Origin: Patellaria atrata CBS 101060
Lineage: Eukaryota; Ascomycota; Dothideomycetes; Patellariales; Patellariaceae
Direction of reading: 5' to 3'
Length of the DNA stretch: 64,000 nucleotides
Assembly: GCA_010093705.1 (NCBI GenBank)
Contig: MU006106.1
Location: 552,900 to 616,899 of the forward strand
The notes beneath the pieces are model-generated. The model was given only the letters and a program-made list of their open reading frames with translations. It ran no database searches and was not told where the DNA came from. The translations under genes and the position numbers were made by a program. This document shows, one piece after another, positions 23,515-34,377 of this stretch; the stretch's first letter is position 1; every line of letters starts with the position of its first letter.

Positions 23515-26500
23515 ACCAGGATAAGTGAGATGGTTAAGCAGGCAATACTATAAAATAGCACAGGCACCCACTCCAGATAGTAGACAATCAATGAACACTC
23601 TTACCCTTCTATCTACTACCTTAGCTCATCCCTGTGTGGATTTTATCAGACATTAATTGAGATGATCCTCGTAATATGATCTCTGTTGACAACTGTTCTT
23701 CAGATCAACCGTCTTATTCCTACTAATATTGCTCAGTTCAACTGGCAAGTATTGCTTGAAATTACCGCTTTGGAATTGTGTCTCTATTAGAACGGAAATA
23801 CCGTGAGATGAAACCAAATAACAGAATCTATTGATAAGCATGGGTATCAAAAATAACCAGAGTTTGTTTCTATGACAGGACAATGGCCCCTCATTCTCGG
23901 AAAGCTACACACTCAAAACGCTTCCTGCCCTTTAAGCTAGGGTTTAGTATCCCCTGGTGGAGTTAGTTGTTATGGTTCAACCTCAGATGGAAGCTGAAAG
24001 GTATATTGCTATATGTGCATGAAGCTTAAACTTAAGGAAAGAAAGTGTTAAGACAGCATATGCTGTTCTGCTAAAGTATAGTATGACTAAGCCGCTGGAT
24101 CATCCAAGGCACTTATACCTATCGGGTCTAACCCGTGACATTGGTCACTCCTACTGTGAAACGGAGCAATCGCTGGTGTAGAACAAGGATAGAATAAATT
24201 ACGAAACCACCTGTTTTCTAAGAGGACTCCACAAATAATGACTTAGATTACAAAGTCTGCCTTCAAAACATACCCTAGACAGGAAATATTTTCCACTCTG
24301 GTCCTTCGGTTATCATTCGAATCCAATTCTCCGGTTTCTGGTCTCGCGGTTTCTATGGGGAGAAGAGGCGCATTCCTTCACGAGGTTATTCCTATTGAGC
24401 ATGTTACTTCTCCTTTTCGGGATCTGTTGTCCTGTTCCTTCCTTTCGGGCCTCCAATCCCAGGAAGAATATGTGTTTACCATAATCATGATTATTATCCG
24501 CTGACTACGATATCATTGGACCTTTACTCATAACTGATCGACATACTAACACAATTATTCTACTTCAATATCCACCACGAATTCTTCTCCACAATATATT
24601 GTTCCGTCTTTGAATCACGGAAGTAGCATGAAAGTATTCGTTTCCGCATTTGGAATAATATCCCCCCCCTCCTCGCGACTCACCCCGATCCGTATGAATG
24701 TATACCACGGCCTATTCCCAGCGGATCAGTGCCGCCGAAGTCAGCTAGCATTCTTCCACTCTGCTAATCTTATAACCTCTGCTCTCACCGTTCTCCTGTT
24801 GATTCTGGTTGCGGAATTTTTAACCGCAACAACATTCTCGGAAGGCTCGAGGTTAATTGGTAGGGTCTCAGTTCTCTTACTGAGCTTAAAGACCATTACT
24901 GTCCTGTACATTGACGGACATTCGTATTGTCTAACCTTCGTGCTGTTCGTCCTGGTTATTCCGTCAAGGTTTTATTAAGAAGCTTTAAATGTGTTGAAGC
25001 AACGAAGTATTTGCATTGAAGAGCTCTTCTCGTCCGCAGATCCCTAATTTTTTCGGCCTTTAGATCATACCTTTCTCCTTATACACAGCTACATACCTAT
25101 CACACGATTAGGCATCCACTAATTGCGAGCATGGCATTGCATGAGATGTGCCTCGCACTTTGCTTGCAATTCTCGTCCTTAAATACGGTGTGCCAGAGAG
25201 TTCGTATCGGCTATACTGGAAAGTCTCTATTATTGTTCAACTCATATCTGTGCTATTGGAATATTGAAAAGAATGTGCTCGGCCATCGCACTCTTTCCTT
25301 TCTCCAGGAAATGAACTTTAGAAGAGAGAGAACTGAATTAACACCCCTAACGGATCAGGTGTTCCATTGCTCTAGTTCAGCTTGAGTAGCACTTAGAGGT
25401 TTAGGAAGGAGAACACAGAAATAGGATCCTAGCCCATTTCTGTTGGGTTTTCTGCCCTTTTACTCTCCCAGGAAAATAGGAAATATTCCGTTTGAGTATA
25501 AAGTGATAGATAGGTCCGCTCGAAGAGTTGCGTGAATGTGGCTTTCAGAACAATACAGAGAAGGGAGAATCTCGTGCTGAGTACCTCCATACTTTGTCCG
25601 TTTCAAAGGAGAGAAACGTACGTTCTAAACTCCCATTATGAGCAACGAAGAGTAGCACAAATGTGGGACCCATTGAGACAACCCAACCAGACCCGTTCCG
25701 CGTTACGGAAGAGTCCGGCGCGAAACATAAAAAAGCTTTTCTTTGAACTTATTGCCACCTCTGCGTGCTGGATTGTTTGAGCCTAGCAACACATTCCCTC
25801 ATACAGAATCATTGGTAGTGATTAAAGATCTGGCGACTCACAACGACTACAAAAAGAAATTGTGGTGTGGATGAGGGCCTAGCTCTGGAGATTTCATTCA
25901 TCAAGGTTTTATTCGGCGAACGAGTGGTGAACATACAAGAAGAGACAACAAGTTAACTATATTCATTCTTCCTGCGTGCTAGAGCTTTCGAATCCTAGAA
26001 AGACCCCTCTATTCTCGAATTATGTCGCGTGATGGTTATATCCGTCTGGCCCCGGGGAGGTGAAGATGACATAGGCAGATACTTTTACACAGCAAACATT
26101 CTCCGCTGTGAGGGAAACCTGATACAAAATGGCAGATTCTCCGTCCCGTCTATTAGATCCTCAAAATTCCTACCTTCGAGCGTTATTCTCCTTATCCATT
26201 GCCATCAGCGCTTTCCACTTACCATATTCATGCAGGACGCGGTATGAACGTATGAAAGATAACCAAGAACGTCTCTGATTCTCTAGGATGAGGGAGGTCT
26301 GAGAAAAAGAGTGTTAGAGAGACAACAAGAGAAGTTATACTTTCTATTCTCCCTGCCGGATTCTCGGAAGTCTAGCACCATAGACAGACATAATTTTCGA
26401 TTCTCCGTGGATCAAACTAAATCTATTCCTGTCCTCGGGTAGCTATCCGATGCATTTTCTGGATGCCTCAACCATGAGCCGGTATCCCATCTCGGATCTG

Positions 26501-26581
26501 TGTATTCCGTCCCTGTGCGGACTGTTACATTAGAACTCAATACCACAAAATCAGTGGTTATCATTGGAGCTCATGTGCGTT

Positions 26582-26646
26582 CAACTCATTGACCTCCAAT
26601 CATCATCATTGGGGCACTTGCACACCCAACTCATTGGCATCCAATC
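26582..26646 (+). repeat. Imperfect direct repeat, about 46-bp spacing
   Basis: CAACTCATTG followed by TCCAATCA occurs twice, starting at 26582 and 26628, with ATCATCATTGGGG between the copies. It is a small duplicated segment with no known role. Confidence 0.45.
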
Positions 26647-27488
26647 ACATTCCGGTACCAACGTCAAGAGCCGCTTCATTCCACGATTCGTGATTCTCTA
26701 GGGAGAAAACGGCATCCATCAACCTCCCGGAGATATTGCGGGGCTCCATAGAGACACAGACGTTGAGGTGATTTTGACCCCGTGCGCCGCAGCACCACCA
26801 CCCCAGCAAGCCATTGTTGGGAGAGAAAATTCGAGACGTTCTATTGGCGAAAGTTGATTACGGCATGGCCATTGAGATCGGGGGGAGTTGGACGGAAACT
26901 CTGTCCCTAGCTTTTCAACACCATTTCGGGGTTGAAGAGAAAACCGCCAACAAAGCTGAGAAGTGAGCATTCGGCATTCTTTACATTCAAGATGATCAGG
27001 GCCGTTGAACACGACGTTAGGTTAAACCTACGCTCACCTTATCATTTTGCCCCGTGTGTCGCTGGAGCCAGTGTCAATGAACACAACCAGCACATTGAGA
27101 AATTATCCCGTCCGCTCCTCACAGATTTCATGGAATAGTAGGGGCTTCTAGATCTCGTATTGTGGTGGTTCTTTAATGCTTGGGATTCACACCAATCAGC
27201 CCTGGGATGCACTGGGAACTGAACGGTGCTGGCCGCGTAGGGCCTATTGTCCCCCTGGAGCTGACGCATTGCGCCGTACATATTGCGGATAATAGCGTAT
27301 TGAACAATATGTCATTCATTTGGAACATCACCTTACTTATCGATATCTCCTCCGCTAATTAGCATGAGAAAAGCTTTAGAAATATAGCATTTCCAAAGAA
27401 CCAACTGAAAGAACTTAAATTGATACTCAAAACCGGCAGCAACTTCATTAATCCACATCACACCTCGCTTTCATACGCACAAGGATAC

Positions 27489-28754
27489 CTATTCCCACTT
27501 TAGCTCCTTCTTCTTCAACATATCCATTCTCCCCTCTTCAAGCATCCTCTTGGCGGTAACCCTCGTCGGGTAGTTCCGCATAAACATATTCGTAAAATGG
27601 GTTCCATAATGGATCCCCTCCTCCTCCGGCCGCTTCAATGGTCTCATTACCGCCGAGAAGTTCGGTTCGTGGAAGTAGGCAAGAGCGAAGCGTTCGCGAG
27701 TATTGAGGCCGACTTTGTGAGGAGTCGAGGGGAGGTAGGAGTCGGTAACGTATTGCATCATATCGCCTGTGATGGTGTAAGAAAGCTATAGTCTTGGGAA
27801 ATGTTTCATTACATTTGGGGAGATGCTATTGGACGTACCTGGAAACACAGTAAATACGCCTGGAACGGGAGGGACGTAGACCCATCCCTCGTCGTCCTCC
27901 TTGAGGCCGGCGGCACTAGTTTCCCAGTTCGCGACTTTCTCACCGTCGTAAGGTGGTCTGATGTACAGTCCCCCAATATGCTCTTGCGCGGCGATAACGA
28001 GCAATCCGTAGTCTGTGTGACTCCCGATTCCGCGGCCGGTTTTCCCTTTGCCGTTCGTCTTGTCAATTTGCGGGAAACGGAGGACGCGCATGTGATGCCA
28101 GCCATCTCGAGTAAACTTCGAAAAACTATCTATTGGTATGTTCAGACCTAGGGCGATGAGTTGAAGGATTTTCTCGCCTCCGTCGCCGAGGTAGGCCATG
28201 TATGCATTCATGGTATTCTGCATTTCCTCGGATGGCCAGGGGCATGGACCATGGCAAGGCCACTTCTGCTGAACTCGGGGATCGGAGAGAGGTAGATCCT
28301 TCGTCACCGTAAAGATTTCGGAATAGTCGGCGACGCCATCGGTAATCTCTTCTCCAGAGGCTATGTACCCGGAGAAGCTTTGATCATCAACATATTTCTC
28401 CTTTTCACGACAGGGACGGGCGAAGAATTGTTTGCTGGCGTTGAAAGCGTTGTCGGCGAGGATTTGGTCCACTGGATCCATAGCAACTTGTAAAATTCCA
28501 TCTTTGTGCCAGGCGTCAATCATAGATTTAGCGAGCGCTTTGTCTCCTGGTGTTCCTTCGACGACTTTGGGGAGCACATATGTCTCAAAGTTTCCCACAG
28601 TGGCCTTATGTAGAGGAGGCATGTCCAATAAGTAATCAGTCTTAGTCGCGAAAGATCTAGTCCTTCTAGAAAGGGATAGGGGAAGTCGTGCGAATAACGC
28701 TGGCGACCTTAGCCGCACGTGGAGAGCCGACATAGGTAAAATTCCGGAGAACAT
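27489..28754 (-). CDS. Ethylene-forming-enzyme-type 2-oxoglutarate/Fe(II) dioxygenase with mitochondrial-like presequence
   Basis: Exons 28754-27839 and 27766-27489 (72-bp intron) give 397 aa. Residues about 50-397 follow the ethylene-forming enzyme (EFE) of Pseudomonas and Penicillium closely. The iron site is His246 and Asp248 in SHTDYG, plus His322 in STPHKV. The 2-oxoglutarate arginine is Arg331 in NTRERF. The residues that place L-arginine in EFE are also kept by my count: Glu136 and Thr138 in SGEEIT, Arg223 in HHMRVLRFP, Tyr249, and Arg369 in TNMFMR. EFE turns 2-oxoglutarate into ethylene and CO2 while oxidising L-arginine. The first 45 residues are an extra N-tail with many Arg, Ser and Leu and no acid before Asp40, like a mitochondrial presequence. 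Internal ATGs at residues 8 and 45 could give shorter forms. It shares a promoter region with the lipase gene. Activity is inferred; other arginine- or 2-oxoglutarate-using reactions are possible. Confidence 0.88.
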
Positions 28755-29642
28755 AATGTATCTTTCTCACTTAGTGTGCCCCTTGATAATTGAGAAGTTA
28801 AAATCTTTGAATCTTTCTACTCGTAGGTCTCAAGTTGTTTAAAACGAAGTGTGCCCATGGGCGCAGTTCAAGCATTTGAAATAGCTTATCAACCCCTGAC
28901 CACACCCTTCGCAGAGTCGGTATCCATCCCTAAGACAACTCTCTTGGCCTCAATAGGCCATTCTCGCGTTCTGGGAAAGATCTCCAGGAAGAAGGTTGCA
29001 CATTATCCTCCATGAACACATCGTGATCATAGGCTCCAGAAACGTGGCTGGTATAGATCGTGCTGGGGAGGGCAAAGAAAATGATCTATGATATGGTTCA
29101 GACCTCATGGCTCTTACGATGCATTCAACCACAACTCGGTAAATGAGGTGATGTTAAGACATGAACCTGTCGATGTTTGAATTTCAATATCTTGGAAACG
29201 TACAAATAACAGGTAGGAGAAGCATTTCGCATGTAGGCGAGGCTGAAAGACTATCTTCACACATCCCTCCTTCGATATTCTGTTCTCCCCATGGTTGGAG
29301 ATATTTAAAATGTTTTCTTGAATAACCAGATGCAACAGCTAAAAACGAGATGGGGAAGATGTTTTGTGGCTTGGACAAGAGGGGAAGATGGTAACTAAGC
29401 AAGATTCTATCACGCTCGGTATCTTTCTGTAGCACACTGAGGGTGAGGTTGAGAATTATACCCTCCTTTGGATTAACTTTGCGGGCAAGAATCAACATTG
29501 CCTTAGAGAACTACTTTGTCATCTGCGGACCATGGCACCCGGACGCCCGGCGTGTAACAGGAAAATGATGTTAGTTTAGAGATAAGTGATCGACGAGGTG
29601 AAGTCGAATTAGAACTAATAGGCGAGAGAAAGCGCCATCATG

Positions 29643-29650
29643 TGACGTCA
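29643..29650. promoter_or_regulatory. CRE-like palindrome TGACGTCA
   Basis: A perfect 8-base TGACGTCA lies in ATGTGACGTCAATGAG. Fungal bZIP factors of the ATF/CREB group bind this sequence, often in stress genes. It lies about 155 bp before the lipase start and 890 bp before the EFE-type start. Binding is inferred; a perfect 8-mer can also occur by chance. Confidence 0.35.
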
Positions 29651-29761
29651 ATGAGCGCCGCATCTATAGCTTGGAGAGCTCTGAGGTAAGGTATACTCAC
29701 CTTGAAATTCTCAAGTCTCAACTGCATGCCCTACAGATGGTCTACACTCCTCCCGGTCCTG

Positions 29762-29768
29762 TATATAT
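29762..29768 (+). promoter_or_regulatory. TATA-like element (TATATAT) before PAF-AH-like gene
   Basis: TATATAT lies 37 bp before the start codon at 29805. If used, it leaves a very short leader; it could also lie inside the leader. Confidence 0.25.
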
Positions 29769-29804
29769 CTTTATTCAAAATTTTCACTTTATATCCTTAC
29801 CGAC

Positions 29805-31597
29805 ATGCTATGCTCTCTTCGTTTTTCTAATCTGAAAGTGCGTTTCACACTTCGTAATATCCTTATCGTCCTCTTGTCTCTTTCCCTCTTGAATTACTTC
29901 TTTATCAATATGCCACTTTTGACCTCTAGATTACCTCCATACTCTGGACAGTATGAGGTCGGGATCATAGATCTGGAGGCTGAAGTCCTTGAACCCCGTG
30001 TCTTTAGCGATGCTGTTGGAATTAAGGGAGATCCTGTGCTAAAGGTGAGCCAGTACCCTTTTGAGCATCACTGTTCTCCCTGGCCATACGACCAACGTCT
30101 CATCCTAGCGTGGATGGATGGTATCTACACGGAACATATTCCGTGCTATCTATCATCGTGACATATCCGATTCTAAAAATGACCCAGCTCGATACCGTTT
30201 TCTTCACCCTCTTCTATCCAGCTTCCCACCACCGGGCAGCCGCCAATCGTCCACCCCACCTCTGGCTTCCTCGCCCTATCAGTCTCGTCGGTGAAGGGTA
30301 TGCACGCTTCGCTCACATCTACTCGAAGGTCATACATCGTATCTTTACGTTTTTCTTATGGCTGATGGTTGGCTCCACCGAAATCCCCGCGCTACCTGAT
30401 GCCCCGATTTACAAGCCCCTCTCGCCGAAACTGACGGTGAATGACGATACTTCTTCGTTCTCCAATATTGAAAGTGGCGATTGCCCAAAGTTTCCGGTCG
30501 TTGTGTTTTCTCACGGGATGGCCGGTATGCGGACGAGTTACACACACTACTGTGGAGAAATTGCAAGTCGCGGGTACGTCGTTGCGGCCATTGAACATCG
30601 AGATGGAAGTGGGCCGGGTTCTATCGTCAGATTTAAAGACTCACCGGATAGGAAAGTGTTGCACATGAACAAGGAAGACCTTCTGTATATCATGCTCTAT
30701 GGTTCCTCTTTCTTTTATGAATATTGACCTTCTGACGTATTGCAGTCGCGAGCCGCCCTTGCTAGATTCAGTAGTCAAGCAGCAAGAGCTCGCATTCCGC
30801 CAAGCTGAAGTCGAGGAAACAATCAGAGTACTCAGAGACATCAATGACGGCCACGGTGCTCAGATCCAACGGGAAAACCCGCGTCTTGAAGGCTTAGGCT
30901 TTCCAGACTGGGAGGGGAGGCTAGATTTGACCCAGGCGGTTATTGCAGGTCATTCCTATGGCGCGACACTTGCGCTTCAAACTCTTAAGGCCGGACCAAA
31001 CAAACTGCGGCCGTTCAGAGGTGCGATTATCCTAGATCCGTGAGTTATCCTTTCCCGCAGAATACGCTTGGTTGCTAATTTCCTCACTCCAATAGAGGAA
31101 AGGCCAGTGGACCGTTAAACCACGATATCAATGTTCCCACTCTCATCATTAACTCAGGTACCTGGACAAGTCGTCAAACAGACTTTTATGGAAAGCCGCA
31201 CTTCCAAGCAGTCAAAGACCTTATCCAAGGTGTCATCAGTGGTGGCAAAGCTGCGTGGTTCGTTACATTGTGTAAGCAATTCCAATCCCGCCTCGTCATA
31301 AGCATAAGACTGAATAAGAATCTAGTGGGCACATCCCATCCTTCCTGTACCGATGCGCCGATCATTGCGAAACTGCTTTTGAAATTGGTTACTAGCACTA
31401 CCTTGGGTTCTATGAAAGCATTGCAGAAGTATGTAGAGATATCATATGACTTCATGCAGTTTTTAGACGACGGCAAGAGACGTAATGTGCTTACTGAGAA
31501 CGCTACGAGCCCTGATGGACCGCTTGGTGAAGATAGAGGAGAAAGAGGTAAAGACGTGACGGGCTTTTGGCAAATCCATGTCGCTCCTGAAAGGTAA
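29805..31597 (+). CDS. Platelet-activating-factor acetylhydrolase (PAF-AH II)-like phospholipase
   Basis: Exons 29805-30044, 30188-30684, 30746-31039, 31096-31271 and 31326-31597 give 492 aa. Residues about 17-36 form a hydrophobic N-terminal segment (ILIVLLSLSLLNYFFI), a signal anchor or signal peptide. The alpha/beta-hydrolase core carries the catalytic serine Ser316 in AGHSYG. The FSHGMAG oxyanion-side motif lies near residue 190. Asp343 stands in AIILDP and His407 in GTSHPSC, matching the Ser-Asp-His order of plasma PAF-AH. The family removes short or oxidised acyl chains from phospholipids. The first intron is 143 bp, longer than its neighbours, but the join LK/LDTVFFTLFYP is what the family shows. 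The substrate in this fungus is not known. Confidence 0.9.
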
Positions 31598-34377
31598 CAT
31601 GATTTGTAGATGTACATACTGTAAATATGAAAAATGAGATGAAATGGCATGTGTTGCGAAACTTCAATCATTGACAGTTGAGCAAGACATTGAATATATA
31701 CGAGAGAATTAGTGATTAATATCAACAAAAGCGCGGAATAAAAACCCGGATATGCAATGTTTCGAACTAGATTATCTATGAATTAATATATTTCAGTACA
31801 GACGTTAACAGTATCCTAGGATTTATGATGGAAGTTAAAAATGAAGAATATAGAATCACCTTTTATCATTTAGGCATACCTTTGATTATTGAGTTTACCA
31901 GACTGATTCAACAACAACCTGATATTGATACAGATGGTAGGTCATCATTCTACACTTTGCGGAATCTGGTTTGGGACGTACCTTGGGAAAACGATGTAAA
32001 CCTTTCTGTATGAAATGCACAGAGCAGCTATATCCCGAAGTAGGATGACTGCAGAACAGTTTTCGGCAAATGGTAGTTGTTACTGAAGCTTGTGTTTAAA
32101 ATGAAAAGTTACGTCAGCTATGGCCTTGAAACTTCTATAGGAATACGGCCCGAATTTTCCGTAGAGGCCAGCCAGCTAGAAGCATAGAAGGTAATCTAGT
32201 TGAGATCATAGAGAGTTCCATTGGAAGGCCTGGTGAGACAAATTAATCCGACCTTCCTAAGCATTGATCGACGTAAGCAGCTTTTTGAGTCTGCTATCCA
32301 TGCGCAAGGTAATGATACGGTAGCTGTGGCCTTACAAGAACACCTGACTCACGAAAGGTTCCGTCACTGCCACACTGTAACCAGAACTTCTGGTGTCGCA
32401 TTGACGACTCGGCTATGAATGCCTATCGACCAGAATCTGGGTACGGTACGGTAGATGGGGTCGAACTAACTCCCCGCATTGAGATCTAAATCTGCCGGTT
32501 TAAAGTTTGAAACCAAGTGCTGCATCTTGAAAAAACACTGTTCTTATAGATGTTCGTTGATGATATTGCTATAATTTGATGAGTTATGAGCTTATTAACC
32601 TAGGATTGGACGGACATCGCGGTCGCTCCCGGTCCTGTAGAACGAAGCTTGGACAATCTGATGGCATTTGATATTTCGCATTATCATAGCAGTAGCTTGT
32701 GAGACAAACTACCGTAACCGGGGGCTTATTTGCTAGTTATTGGACGCCCAAGGATGTCTGGATAGAATAGTACGAAACGCACTTCTTCACTGGGGAGTAG
32801 GGACCGACATACTTGATAGATTCTACGCAGGATGAGCTTCTGCAAGCCGTTTTGTGAAGGTGTGAACAAGAGAATTGGCAGCAACTAGAAAGGATTCCAG
32901 CTTACTCTACTGCAGGGAGACCAAAGTTTGCAGACTCACACGTGTTTGCGTATCGGTTGATAAGTTTCAACGCCAGTTGTCATTCTTTGCATAGCTAGTG
33001 AGTCGCACCAGAACGAATCGGTTGCTTGCGGTTTCTGTGTAAGGTCATGATGTCTCTTGGTCCTTATGTGAGAATGTGAGTAACGATGCTGAAACTTTGA
33101 TCATCGGGAGGTTGAAGAACGGAAGGTAAAAGACATATCCGACAAGATTTGTAGTGGTTTTTGGACGCACTCGACGCGTCTATGAACACCACTTGGCCGT
33201 TCATCAGATCTTCAAATTCTGCCATTTTCCTACAGGGTAGTAGATGAGTAAATTGTCATGATTGGTCAAAATATTCGGCAGATGCAGAATTATGTAGAAT
33301 AAACGTGGCAGCCACTCATTGCTTTTGGAAATGGCAACGGTATGGGTATTTTGGCAAATCAGCAATAAGAATTATTGCGATTTTATATCATTTTAGCATG
33401 ATTTACTCCACACTCAGGAGTAAAGACTAGACAGGCCCAAGGACTTTTGACGATGAACAGCCGGATAGAGTTCTTGATGAGAGACAGCGAGGAGTCGTGA
33501 AGTAACTACTGCCGGTTATTGATGTCTCGACGATAGGCTTGTTTCATGATATGTATTGTACTCCCAATTGTGCCTTCACGGCGCGAATTCCACCAAAAGG
33601 AGTAATCCGTTATGCTGTCTCAATACTTTCGTGAACGCAATTCGCCCTGGTTACTGGGTCTCTTTTTCGGTGACTTGTGCTGTACCGCGCTATTGAGGTC
33701 TCAATTATCACCCATTCCTATGTCCTATGCGGATGGTATAGTACAGTATATAGTCTGCCTTGACGATTCGATACGTAGAAATAAGTGTTGGCTTGACACC
33801 GTTGATGTATGACTTGATTCATGAGTTGTCCTAGAGATTTAAAGAGTTCCTAAAGGTCGTAGGGCCAAGGGGCGTTTTGGGGCCACCTTTTGGCGTGATG
33901 GGGCCAAGTGGGCGTCCCTGGCGGTACCTTGCTTTGGCTCTCCTTGGCCGATCTTTTTGGGTCATTCCCCTGTCTCGCTCGCTCTCCTGAAACTGAAACA
34001 CCACGCTCGCTTCTTTTTTGGAGAGAGTGAACTGTCACTCCACTACCCCATATCCCACTGTGCTCCCACCGTCCCGATCGATGTTGTTGTTGACCTCGTC
34101 CGGTGCACACAGCAGTTGACAGGACCGAGAGGACGATAACGGGCAATTCCATTCTCCTTAGATCTTTGGACTACCCTCAACGAATTCCTAGGATCCTGTA
34201 ACACCTATACTCTATGACCCGAGCTCCACGGACAACCACATTTTCTAATCTTTCCCCTCGTTTGCCTGAATGGACAGTATAGCTCCTAATCCGCACCATT
34301 GGAGTACCCTATCCAAAGAATCCCCCATTATACGACAATCCGGGCAGCAGCCAAAGTAACACTGCCTGCGTGTAACT
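31598..34377. other. Intergenic, 2.8 kb, with SEC7-PH gene promoter at right
   Basis: Frames up to about 65 codons on the plus strand (for example 31825 and 32221) have no family similarity. The stretch 31700-33800 is AT-richer than the genes. Near 33860-33930 the word GGGGCCA recurs several times within a GC-rich patch. The last 400 bp hold CT-rich leader sequence for the gene at 34378. Confidence 0.45.

Larger units (their letters stand above)
17518..27488. other. 9.97-kb gene-free convergent interval
   Basis: This lies between the DHH1 stop codon and the stop codon of the EFE-type gene, so no promoter is needed in it. I searched both strands. Frames reach only about 60-125 codons, several only from non-ATG starts, and none shows family similarity, a signal peptide with a convincing context, or a chain of splice-linked coding pieces. 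Base composition looks close to that of the rest of the window (sampled lines about 43-47% GC), so it does not look like a RIP-mutated transposon or an AT-rich centromere. The first 400-1000 bases are probably DHH1 3' untranslated region. There is an A/T homopolymer patch near 18280-18300. Two small local repeats are listed separately. Confidence 0.55.
28755..29804. promoter_or_regulatory. Divergent promoter region, EFE-type gene / PAF-AH-like gene
   Basis: The 1050 bp between two outward-facing starts carries no convincing gene. A TGACGTCA palindrome (CRE-like, bZIP/ATF type) occurs at about 29643-29650. A TATA element lies close to the start of the lipase gene. Both genes could be co-regulated from here, but nothing proves it. 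Confidence 0.45.

Noticed and set aside
24628-24978. Frame with hydrophobic stretches in the gene-free interval
   Set aside because: Hydrophobicity comes from T-rich DNA. There is no signal-peptide-like layout at the ATG, no introns and no similarity.
17518-27488. Centromere or RIP-mutated transposon
   Set aside because: GC content by sampling is about the same as in coding flanks, and no long AT tracts, terminal repeats or transposase remnants are visible.
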